DNA from: Bacteroidales bacterium
GTDB lineage: Bacteria > Bacteroidota > Bacteroidia > Bacteroidales > VadinHA17
Assembly: GCA_017882245.1 (NCBI GenBank)
Contig: JADGPV010000135.1
Coordinates: 1 to 11,209, forward strand
Reading direction: 5' to 3'
Length of the DNA: 11,209 bases
Under the pieces are notes generated by a model. That model ran no database searches. It was given only the letters and a program-made list of their open reading frames with translations, and was not told where the DNA came from. Positions 1 to 6,234 of this stretch are shown piece after piece (position 1 is the stretch's first letter; each line of letters opens with the position of its first letter). A program made the position numbers and the translations under genes.

Positions 1-229
1 CAAACTCAATAAGCTTCTTCCTGTCTACGCCTTTATATCCATTTTCATAGAACCAGTTGTTCCAGTTTGAAAGGGAGAATTTTACCGTTGCGGAATAGTT
101 CCATGTTTCATTAACATTCTTTCCGTTTTCCTCATAGGTTACGACGTAGGCCGGCTTGCCCGGTTTGGTCTGTGCATATACAGCCCAGCTCAGCAGCAGC
201 AGGGCGGAAAGAAATGGTATTTTTTTCAT
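1..229 (-). CDS. Small secreted protein, N-terminal part only
   Basis: This minus-strand gene starts at the ATG whose complement is CAT at 227-229 and runs off the left edge, leaving 76 codons. The product opens with MKKIPFLSALLLLSWAVYAQ, a classical signal peptide: two lysines, a leucine-rich core and a likely cleavage after A-Y-A. It should therefore be exported to the periplasm or outer membrane. The mature part starts with T-K-P-G-K-P and is rich in Asn, Trp and Tyr (for example S-N-W-N-N-W-F-Y-E-N-G). I do not recognise a family from the visible part. It lies 106 bases downstream of the OmpA gene on the same strand, with no terminator or promoter visible between them, so co-transcription is possible. 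The start has no Shine-Dalgarno sequence, which is normal for this phylum. The presence of the gene is fairly sure; its function is unknown. Confidence 0.7.
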   Translation of the reverse strand, partial: MKKIPFLSALLLLSWAVYAQTKPGKPAYVVTYEENGKNVNETWNYSATVKFSLSNWNNWFYENGYKGVDRKKLIEF

Positions 230-335
230 TTTCAGAAGTTTGTGAAAGCGGGTCACGCCGATGTTCTTTATTCCAGCCTGGAGAACCGCAATTCCCGCAT
301 AGCTTATGCTGAATAAGTGCTGATTTTTTCAAGGC

Positions 336-1640
336 TTAAAGTTTAATAAATTCAACTCTGCGGTTAAGCGCCTTGTTGGCCGGTGTGTCATTGGCGGCCA
401 CAGGCTGGCTCTCACCCATGCCGTCGGTAACGAGACGGTCGCCGTTTACGCCGAATGATTTGACAAGTTCATTTTTGACGGAAGCAGCACGGCGTTTCGA
501 TAGATCTAGATTGGCAGCATCGGCTCCGTCACTGTCGGTGTGACCCACGATTTTAACTTTAACATCGGGCACTTCATTGAGGATATTGGCGATTTCTTTC
601 AGTGTACCGTATGATTCGGGTTTAACGACATCCTTATTGACATCGAAATAGATTCCATAAGTAACCAGCTTGCCTTCTGTCATCAGCTTGTTGCGCATAT
701 CCGGAGCACCTACGGCTATGCGCACGTTACTGATCATTGCAGCACCGTATTCGAACCTCAGTCTGTCAGGTTTTACGCAACCTGTGGGAAATGCTTTGGG
801 AAGATCAACAATCTTGTTCTCGTTCTGATAAAGACGGACTCTCGACTTCTGCACCCATATTGCAATATGGTATTTCTGGTTTATCTTTTCTTTATACTGA
901 TCACCTTCAACATAGCCACTTAGTTTTAATTGCTCACATTCTGTCCCGTAAAGCCATGTACCGTAACCTGGCCTGCCGAAATATTCAACCCTAAACCAAA
1001 ATCCTCCCTGCCCCGGTGCTGAGCCGCTGTCCCATGCTTTCGCATTCTTAGCCTGCATCAGTCTCATAATCCATCCTGACATTCCTGCTCCTTCAAGGCC
1101 TCCGATAGGAATCACATCGAACTCAATGGTATAATTATCCGGCAATTTAAGCAGGGCATCAGTCCAGACACACTCGTTCATCACGAATTTCATCCAGTTA
1201 CCCGGAAATAAATTGGTAGTAACTACTTCAGCCGAACCGTTAGTATTCCATAATGCAGGGAAATCTCCGACGGCATCCTGGCTGAAATCTTCGTAAAAGA
1301 TCACTTTTTCGCCAGGTATAAAGTCATATTTGGAGTAGCTTTCGAGGGCGGTCTGCTGCCCGCCGGTCTTGCTGCCTGCTTTTGCATCAGTACCTTTATT
1401 CTCCTGCCCCTCCTGATTCTCAGCAGTCTGATCCGCATTATCGTCCTTTTTAAGACCTGCCGCTATGCTGTCTTCAACAGTATCAAGAGATTTATTAATA
1501 GCCTGGTCGGTCTTCTGATTGAGTCTCCTGTTTACCTGGTTCTCAAGTTTCTTCTTAAGGTCGACTTTGATCTGACCTTCCGCGTTAAATGTAAAGCTTA
1601 ATAAAGCCAGTACAAATAAAATTTTAGATAATGGTTTCAT
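336..1640 (-). CDS. OmpA-family outer membrane protein with a lectin-like middle domain
   Basis: The 434-residue product begins with a signal peptide (about residues 1-22, cleaved before Q23). A charged, low-complexity Lys/Gln/Asp/Asn stretch follows to about residue 100 and probably acts as a flexible linker. Residues about 112-316 (from FYEDFSQDAVGDFPALWNTN onward) look like the jelly-roll, laminin-G or concanavalin-like domain often found before OmpA_C in Bacteroidota. Residues about 325-434 form a typical OmpA C-terminal peptidoglycan-binding domain. Its hallmarks are GHTD at 366-369, the N-x-D-L-S-K-R-R-A helix (N377 to about A385; R383/R384 near the diaminopimelate-binding Arg), and the closing NRRVEF. 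In the family, this domain anchors the outer membrane to the cell wall. There is no N-terminal OmpA beta-barrel, so attachment to the membrane is unclear. It is transcribed away from the DUF2851 gene, with a candidate promoter at 1688-1717. Confidence 0.9.
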   Translation of the reverse strand: MKPLSKILFVLALLSFTFNAEGQIKVDLKKKLENQVNRRLNQKTDQAINKSLDTVEDSIAAGLKKDDNADQTAENQEGQENKGTDAKAGSKTGGQQTALESYSKYDFIPGEKVIFYEDFSQDAVGDFPALWNTNGSAEVVTTNLFPGNWMKFVMNECVWTDALLKLPDNYTIEFDVIPIGGLEGAGMSGWIMRLMQAKNAKAWDSGSAPGQGGFWFRVEYFGRPGYGTWLYGTECEQLKLSGYVEGDQYKEKINQKYHIAIWVQKSRVRLYQNENKIVDLPKAFPTGCVKPDRLRFEYGAAMISNVRIAVGAPDMRNKLMTEGKLVTYGIYFDVNKDVVKPESYGTLKEIANILNEVPDVKVKIVGHTDSDGADAANLDLSKRRAASVKNELVKSFGVNGDRLVTDGMGESQPVAANDTPANKALNRRVEFIKL

Positions 1641-1687
1641 GTTTTATGAGGGTTTTAATTTGCTGTGTCCAGTTCAGATTGGGTGAG

Positions 1688-1717
1688 TAAATCTATAATA
1701 TTATTCATTTGCTTCAA
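1688..1717 (-). promoter_or_regulatory. Candidate Bacteroidota promoter for the OmpA-family gene
   Basis: Read on the minus strand, TATTG (its TTG at 1717-1715) is followed after 19 bases by TAGATTTA (1695-1688). That is seven of eight matches to the Bacteroidota -7 element TAnnTTTG. The expected transcription start near 1681 would give a leader of about 40 bases before the ATG at 1640. The last base of the -7 box deviates and the region is AT-rich, so this is a moderate call. Confidence 0.4.
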
Positions 1718-1828
1718 TATCCGTTTGACTAAAATTTTGGCGCTTTCGTCAAATTTCCTCTAATTTCTTTTGACGCACTAAGAAAGTTGAAAAGCCATTA
1801 AGGAATAATTTTTACTTCAAATTTCGTT

Positions 1829-1868
1829 TGTTCAAATGTTCTATTGTTCAATTGTTCGTTTGTTCTTA
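1829..1868. repeat. Five-copy tandem repeat TGTTCnnn with an 8-base period
   Basis: TGTTC occurs at 1829, 1837, 1845, 1853 and 1861, spaced exactly 8 bases apart. The three following bases are AAA, TAT, AAT, GTT and TTA. The array overlaps the -33 element and reaches into the -7 box of the DUF2851 promoter. It could be slippage-prone DNA or a helically phased series of operator half-sites. Its function is not known. Confidence 0.8.
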
Positions 1869-1874
1869 TCTTTG
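1844..1874 (+). promoter_or_regulatory. Bacteroidota promoter for the DUF2851 gene
   Basis: A perfect -7 element, TATCTTTG, lies at 1867-1874. TTG at 1844-1846 (within TATTG) stands 20 bases upstream, matching the -33/-7 architecture of the primary sigma factor in this phylum. The predicted start near 1881 gives a leader of about 20 bases before the ATG at 1902. The -33 element lies inside the TGTTC repeat, so a change in repeat number would alter what lies upstream of the -7 box. Confidence 0.65.
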
Positions 1875-1901
1875 ATAAGCTGCATTTTTAAATAGACTGA
1901 C

Positions 1902-3224
1902 ATGAAAGAAGAATTTCTGCACTGGCTGTGGAAAAACCGGTTCTTTGATGCCGGCAGACTGTGCGACAGGGAAGCCGGACCAATTGAAGTAATCAATCCG
2001 GGAGAGTATAACCGCGATTCCGGTCCTGACTTCTTTAACACAAAGCTGTTTATGGAGGGAACCATCTGGGCAGGCAACACCGAGATCCATATCAATGCCT
2101 CGGATTGGTACAAACACTGCCATCACACCGACCATGCCTATGACAACGTGATACTGCACCTGGTGCATAACAATGATACAGAGGCTTTCACCGCCTCTGG
2201 CCGCAGGTTGCTGGCCTCGAAGCTCGGGTACGATGAAGCCCTCTGGGAAAACTATATCGATTTTGTCAATAATCCATCTCTGCTTTCATGCTCGGGTCTC
2301 ATCGATAAACCTGACACTTTCCTGGTGAGACACTGGCTTTATTCACTGTCTATTGAGCGGCTTGAAAGAAAAAGCAATGAGATCATGGAAATGCTTAAGA
2401 GAACCGGCAACGACTGGGAGGAAACATTATACAGACTGATATCACGCTATTTTGGCTTCAGGGTGAACACTGATCCCTTTGAGATGCTTGCATCGCGCCT
2501 GCCACTGAAGATCATACGCAAACACTCAGACAACCTCCTGCAGGCAGAGGCTTTGCTCTTCGGTACCGCAGGACTGCTTAATGAGGCTCTGTTCAGGGAA
2601 GCAGTCACGGATGAGTATTATCTTCTTCTTTCGAGAGAGTACAAGGTGCTGCGGACCAAGTATTCACTGCAGCCTGCAGATGGCTGGATGTGGAAATTCA
2701 ATCGACTGCGACCTGCCAATTTTCCGCCGGTCAGGCTGTCGCAGCTGGCAGCGCTGCTCACTCATAGCGACGGGCTTTTCTCAAGGGTTCTTGAATGCGA
2801 ACATACTGACAGCCTGAGGAACCTGCTGGGCGTCAGGGCTTCCGGATACTGGAACAATCACTATCTCTTCGGTAAAGAAGTTCCGCTTACAACCCGGCAG
2901 GCAGGAAGACAATCGGTTGATCTTCTCATCATCAACGCTGTGGTACCGCTGTTGTTCGTGTACGGAAAACTGAAGCAACAGCCTGAAAGGTGTGATAAGG
3001 CTGTCGACATGCTTGATTCACTCCCTCCTGAAGAGAACAATGTCGTAAAAGATTTTGCGGAGGCGGGCCTCAGTCCTGACTCAGCCTTTACCAGCCAGGC
3101 TCTTGTTGAATTGCGGACTTTATGGTGCAGATATCACAGATGTCTCGACTGCCACATCGGATCTTCGCTGATCAGCATGGGCCATAAAATGAGGGGTTCC
3201 AGCTCACTCTTTCTTGAACCCTGA
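1902..3224 (+). CDS. DUF2851 family protein
   Basis: The 440-residue product matches the uncharacterised Bacteroidota family DUF2851 by its N-terminal signature. This runs from G34-x-x-N-x-D-S-G-P-D-F (to F44), through W56-A-G-N-T-E-I-H (to H63) and D68-W, to A79-Y-D-N-V-I-L-H (to H86). The C-terminus has the family-like cysteine cluster WCRYHRCLDCHIG (C409, C414, C417). There is no signal peptide or membrane segment, so it is probably cytoplasmic. The length is usual for the family as I recall it. The ATG at 1902 is favoured because it sits about 28 bases after a perfect -7 box and the family signature starts soon after. It stands alone: the OmpA gene diverges upstream and rpsO has its own promoter downstream. 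No biochemical function is established to my knowledge. The PD...E-x-H spacing (D43, E61, H63) hints at a nuclease-like core, which is inference only. Confidence 0.88.
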   Translation: MKEEFLHWLWKNRFFDAGRLCDREAGPIEVINPGEYNRDSGPDFFNTKLFMEGTIWAGNTEIHINASDWYKHCHHTDHAYDNVILHLVHNNDTEAFTASGRRLLASKLGYDEALWENYIDFVNNPSLLSCSGLIDKPDTFLVRHWLYSLSIERLERKSNEIMEMLKRTGNDWEETLYRLISRYFGFRVNTDPFEMLASRLPLKIIRKHSDNLLQAEALLFGTAGLLNEALFREAVTDEYYLLLSREYKVLRTKYSLQPADGWMWKFNRLRPANFPPVRLSQLAALLTHSDGLFSRVLECEHTDSLRNLLGVRASGYWNNHYLFGKEVPLTTRQAGRQSVDLLIINAVVPLLFVYGKLKQQPERCDKAVDMLDSLPPEENNVVKDFAEAGLSPDSAFTSQALVELRTLWCRYHRCLDCHIGSSLISMGHKMRGSSSLFLEP

Positions 3225-3265
3225 GCATAGTCGCATGGCGAACTATTGAAAACCTGTGACGAATG

Positions 3266-3297
3266 TTGAAATTAATTTATCATCAGGCGCAACTTTG
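3266..3297 (+). promoter_or_regulatory. Weak upstream promoter candidate before rpsO
   Basis: TTG (3266-3268) is followed after 21 bases by CAACTTTG (3290-3297), seven of eight matches to TAnnTTTG. The same variant box recurs at 7066-7073 before the lipoprotein gene. If active, it would give a leader of about 180 bases before rpsO. It is low confidence because the first -7 base deviates. Confidence 0.3.
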
Positions 3298-3405
3298 CAT
3301 GTAGTTTTAGCGTCTTTTTTATGTGAAGGCTGATCTTTCAATTTATGAAATGAAAATGAAAGAGCAGTCGTTGCAAAGTCAAATACGAAAAATTATTCGA
3401 AATTG

Positions 3406-3438
3406 TTTGAATTATTACAAATAAAAACTGTATCTTTG
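3406..3438 (+). promoter_or_regulatory. Promoter of rpsO
   Basis: TTTG at 3406-3409 and a perfect TATCTTTG at 3431-3438 are separated by 21 bases, matching the Bacteroidota -33/-7 pattern. The expected start near 3445 leaves a leader of about 40 bases before the rpsO ATG at 3484. Because the box lies inside the open frame that extends upstream to 3403, it also argues that the N-terminally extended frame is not translated. Confidence 0.65.
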
Positions 3439-3483
3439 CGATCCAAAATTGGAGAATTTATTAATAATCTATTGGATAAGGCT

Positions 3484-3753
3484 ATGTATTTGACAACGGA
3501 GAAGAAACAGGATTTTTTCAAGACATTCGGCTCATCAGAAATAGATACCGGAAGCGCTGAGGGCCAGATTGCTCTTTTCTCCTATAGGATTGCGCACCTT
3601 ACTGAACACCTGAAGAAAAACAAGAAGGATTTCAGCACACAAAGGGCGCTGATAAGACTGGTCAGTAAGAGAAGGCATCTTCTGGACTATCTGAAGCTCA
3701 AAGATATCGGCAGATATCGTGAAATAATCAAAGCACTGAATCTGCGTAAGTAA
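3484..3753 (+). CDS. rpsO: 30S ribosomal protein S15
   Basis: The product is S15, a primary 16S rRNA binding protein of the small-subunit platform that also contributes to bridges with the 50S subunit. Starting at ATG 3484 (MYLTTEKKQDFFKTFG) gives exactly 89 residues, the standard S15 length. Family features are visible: the first helix, D-T-G-S-A-E-G-Q-I-A near residues 21-30, the conserved HLTEHLKKNKKDF at 38-50, and the basic RLVSKRRHLLDYLK helix at 48-62 or so. The frame stays open upstream to 3403, but that extension contains the promoter and is not part of S15. The gene is followed by a strong hairpin terminator and then pnp, the conserved rpsO-pnp order. In E. coli S15 represses its own translation through a leader pseudoknot; no such structure was identified here. 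Confidence 0.97.
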   Translation: MYLTTEKKQDFFKTFGSSEIDTGSAEGQIALFSYRIAHLTEHLKKNKKDFSTQRALIRLVSKRRHLLDYLKLKDIGRYREIIKALNLRK

Positions 3754-3755
3754 AG

Positions 3756-3784
3756 AAAAAAGGCAATTACACATTGCCTTTTTT
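3756..3784 (+). terminator. Intrinsic terminator after rpsO
   Basis: A perfect 12-base-pair stem pairs AAAAAAGGCAAT (3756-3767) with ATTGCCTTTTTT (3773-3784) around the 5-base loop TACAC, starting 2 bases after the rpsO stop. The right arm ends in a run of six T. The A-run and T-run make it potentially bidirectional. It separates rpsO from pnp at least partly. Confidence 0.85.
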
Positions 3785-3843
3785 AATTCATTCCGGAAAT
3801 CTCCCTTTACTTAACATCTATCACGTAATAATCAGTAATTCAA

Positions 3844-6096
3844 ATGTATAAATTAATTGAAAAAAGTATTGACCTTGGCGATGGCCGGTCAATAGTCATT
3901 GAAACAGGCAAGCTTGCCAAACAAGCCGATGGTTCGGTAGTGGTTAAGATGGGCCGCACCATGCTTCTTGCCACGGTCGTGGCTGCAAAAGATGCCAAAG
4001 AGGATACGGATTTTATGCCTCTCTCCGTCGAGTACAAGGAAAAATATGCGGCTACAGGCCGTTTCCCCGGCGGTTTCCTCAAGAGAGAATCAAGACCGGG
4101 TGACAATGAGGTCCTCATTTCACGACTTGTCGACAGGGCATTGCGTCCGCTGTTTCCGGAGGACTATCATGCCGAAGTATTTGTCACTATAAACCTCATC
4201 TCAGCTGATAAGGATATCATGCCTGATGCCCTTGCCGGACTTGCCGCTTCAGCAGCACTGGCAGTTTCAGACATTCCGTTTCACGGTCCAATTTCAGAAG
4301 TACGGGTGGCAAGGGTCAACGGTGAGTTTATCATCAACCCTACATTCCCGCAGGTTGAGAGCGCGGACCTTGATATTGTCGTCGGCGCTACCTATGAGAA
4401 CATCATGATGGTTGAGGGTGAGATGAAAGAGGTCGCCGAGGATGTCATGCTCGATGCTCTGCGTATTGCCCATGAGGCCATCAAGATACAGTGTGTGGCA
4501 CAGAATGAGCTTGCAGAGATGGCAGGCACAACCTCCAAGAGAGAATATTGCCATGAGGTCAATGACGAGGACCTGCGTAAAAAGGTCTGGGATGAGACTT
4601 ATAAAAAGTGTTATGCATTATCTGCAAGCGGATCAGACAAAAAGACCCGCATGGATGGTTTCGAGGCCATAAAGGCTGATTTCCTTGCGCAGTTCACTGA
4701 GGAAGAGCCTGCCAACGGGATGCTGGTAAACAGGTACTTCCATGATGTTGAGAAAGAGGCTGCCCGCCGCCTTGTACTCGATGAGCACAAACGTCTCGAT
4801 GGCCGCAAGCTTGACGAGATACGCCCCATCTGGTGTGAGATCGACCCACTGCCTGCTGCCCATGGCTCTGCCATATTCACCAGGGGTGAGACTCAGTCGC
4901 TCACCACAGTCACCCTCGGCACCAAGCTCGATGAGAAGATGATTGATGAAGTGCTCAGACAGGGATCGGATAAGTTCACGCTCCACTATAATTTCCCTCC
5001 TTTCGCCACTGGCGAAGCCAAGGCAGCCCGCGGCACAAGCCGCAGGGAGATAGGCCACGGTAACCTGGCACACAGGGCACTGAAAAATATGATGCCGCCA
5101 GACGAGACAAACCCTTACGCCATTCGCATCGTGTCGGACATACTTGAATCAAACGGCTCATCATCAATGGCAACTGTCTGTGCCGGAACGCTGGCACTGA
5201 TGGACGCAGGGATAAAGATCGCCAAGCCCGTATCAGGTATCGCCATGGGGCTTATCACAGATAAGGATGGTAAGAAGTTCGCAGTGCTGTCAGATATTCT
5301 GGGCGATGAAGATCATCTCGGTGACATGGACTTCAAGGTTACAGGCACACGTGATGGAATCACCGCCACCCAGATGGATATAAAGGTGGACGGTCTGTCA
5401 TTTGAGGTGCTTCAGCAGGCTCTTGACCAGGCCCGCAAAGGCAGGCTTCATATACTTGACATAATGGCGCAGACTATTGCCGAACCAAGGCCGGACCTTA
5501 AACCTCATGCCCCAAGGATAGAGAAGATCTACATCCCGAAAGAGATGATAGGTGCCGTAATCGGTCCCGGCGGAAAAATCATTCAGGATATACAGGCTAC
5601 CACCGGGGCAACAATTGTTATTGAAGAGATCAACGGCCAGGGTATGGTCGACGTCTTCGGTGAGAATTATGATGTTATCAGGGCGGCACTTGCCCGTATA
5701 AACGCAATATGTGCTGTGCCTGAAGTAGGCAAAGTATATAAGGGTAAAGTGAAGACCATCACACAGTTCGGGGCCTTTGTGGAGATCCTTCCCAATAAGG
5801 ACGGACTTCTTCATATATCTGAGATGGACTGGAAGAAGGTCGGCAGTGTTGATGAGCTCTTTAAGGAAGGTGACGAGATTGAAGTGCAGCTGATAGAGGT
5901 GGATTCGAAGACAGGAAAGCTGAGGCTGTCACGCAAGCCCCTGATACCAAAGCCGGAAGGTTATGTTGAGCCTCCGAAGCGCGATCCTTCAGAGAGACGT
6001 GAGTTTCACGGATCACGTGACGGCGGAAGAGGAGGTCATGATCGCGATCGCGGTGATCACCGCTCGCATGACCGGAGGCGTGATGACAACAGGTAA
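3844..6096 (+). CDS. pnp: Polyribonucleotide nucleotidyltransferase (PNPase)
   Basis: This 750-residue phosphorolytic 3'-5' exoribonuclease releases nucleoside diphosphates from RNA and acts as a trimer. The domain order is complete: first RNase PH domain (about 12-146), helical domain (about 150-230), second RNase PH domain (about 325-465), KH (about 562-620) and S1 (about 630-700). The RNA-binding loop that is FFRR in E. coli reads F78-L-K-R81. In D-I-L-G-D-E-D-H-L-G-D-M-D-F-K, residues D490, D496 and K498 correspond to the metal and catalytic residues D486, D492 and K494 of E. coli. The KH loop is G574-P-G-G577. The S1 domain starts V-G-K-V-Y-K-G-K-V-K. A tail of about 50 residues follows (700-750), rich in Arg, Asp, Gly and His. 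No clear TAnnTTTG promoter lies between the rpsO terminator and this ATG, so read-through from rpsO is likely. Confidence 0.97.
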   Translation: MYKLIEKSIDLGDGRSIVIETGKLAKQADGSVVVKMGRTMLLATVVAAKDAKEDTDFMPLSVEYKEKYAATGRFPGGFLKRESRPGDNEVLISRLVDRALRPLFPEDYHAEVFVTINLISADKDIMPDALAGLAASAALAVSDIPFHGPISEVRVARVNGEFIINPTFPQVESADLDIVVGATYENIMMVEGEMKEVAEDVMLDALRIAHEAIKIQCVAQNELAEMAGTTSKREYCHEVNDEDLRKKVWDETYKKCYALSASGSDKKTRMDGFEAIKADFLAQFTEEEPANGMLVNRYFHDVEKEAARRLVLDEHKRLDGRKLDEIRPIWCEIDPLPAAHGSAIFTRGETQSLTTVTLGTKLDEKMIDEVLRQGSDKFTLHYNFPPFATGEAKAARGTSRREIGHGNLAHRALKNMMPPDETNPYAIRIVSDILESNGSSSMATVCAGTLALMDAGIKIAKPVSGIAMGLITDKDGKKFAVLSDILGDEDHLGDMDFKVTGTRDGITATQMDIKVDGLSFEVLQQALDQARKGRLHILDIMAQTIAEPRPDLKPHAPRIEKIYIPKEMIGAVIGPGGKIIQDIQATTGATIVIEEINGQGMVDVFGENYDVIRAALARINAICAVPEVGKVYKGKVKTITQFGAFVEILPNKDGLLHISEMDWKKVGSVDELFKEGDEIEVQLIEVDSKTGKLRLSRKPLIPKPEGYVEPPKRDPSERREFHGSRDGGRGGHDRDRGDHRSHDRRRDDNR

Positions 6097-6111
6097 ATTT
6101 AGATATATCGC

Positions 6112-6137
6112 GTAGCGACGCCCTAGGGCGTCGTTAC
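6112..6137. repeat. GC-rich palindrome after pnp
   Basis: An 18-base perfect palindrome, CGACGCCCTAGGGCGTCG (6116-6133), extends to a 26-base near-palindrome (6112-6137) with one G-T wobble. It starts 15 bases after the pnp stop and is not followed by a T-tract, so it is not a standard terminator by itself. It could stabilise the pnp mRNA 3' end or be a dispersed repeat related to the next hairpin, whose arms resemble it. Confidence 0.7.
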
Positions 6138-6142
6138 ATGGG

Positions 6143-6179
6143 AAAGCAGAGACGTGCAATTTGCACGTCTCTGCTTTTT
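6143..6179 (+). terminator. Hairpin terminator after pnp
   Basis: A perfect 15-base-pair stem pairs AAAGCAGAGACGTGC (6143-6157) with GCACGTCTCTGCTTT (6163-6177) around the loop AATTT, and the T-run continues to 6179. This has the form of an intrinsic terminator for pnp. Its core, AGAGACGTGC with its complement, looks like a repeat-derived hairpin. The T-run also supplies the TTTG of the next promoter. Confidence 0.8.
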
Positions 6180-6207
6180 GTATTGTGGCCGTCAATTCCT
6201 ATTTTTG
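6177..6207 (+). promoter_or_regulatory. Promoter of the deoxynucleoside kinase gene
   Basis: TTTG at 6177-6180 and a perfect TATTTTTG at 6200-6207 are separated by 19 bases, the ideal spacing for this phylum. The -33 TTTG is the last part of the pnp terminator T-tract. A start near 6214 gives a short leader of about 20 bases to the ATG at 6235. Confidence 0.65.
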
Positions 6208-6234
6208 ATACAGAAAGCGATTTAGAAAAATATC

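Larger units (their letters stand above)
3225..3483. other. Intergenic region between the DUF2851 gene and rpsO
   Basis: These 259 bases have no convincing gene. A 6-base inverted repeat (GGGTTC 3194-3199 and GAACCC 3216-3221) spans the end of the DUF2851 gene but has no T-tract, so it is not a good terminator. The rpsO promoter (3406-3438) and a weaker upstream candidate (3266-3297) are present. An ATG-initiated 24-codon frame at 3350-3424 encodes a basic peptide, but it has no supporting evidence and ends inside the promoter. The remainder is AT-rich leader sequence. Confidence 0.6.

Noticed and set aside
132..332. Minus-strand open frame of 66 codons
   Set aside because: It overlaps the signal-peptide-bearing gene at 1-229 in another frame, has no promoter, and encodes a peptide without family features.
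3194..3221. GGGTTC/GAACCC inverted repeat at the end of the DUF2851 gene as a terminator
   Set aside because: It has only 6 base pairs with a 16-base loop and no following T-run.
3350..3424. 24-codon basic mini-ORF upstream of rpsO
   Set aside because: It is too short to support, and it ends within the rpsO promoter without any initiation or conservation evidence.
3403..3483. N-terminal extension of the S15 frame
   Set aside because: It contains the rpsO promoter -7 box, and S15 is exactly 89 residues when started at 3484.
4633..5073. 146-codon minus-strand open frame inside pnp
   Set aside because: It is a shadow of the pnp coding strand with no promoter or recognisable domain. The same applies to the other long antisense frames in pnp and sucC.
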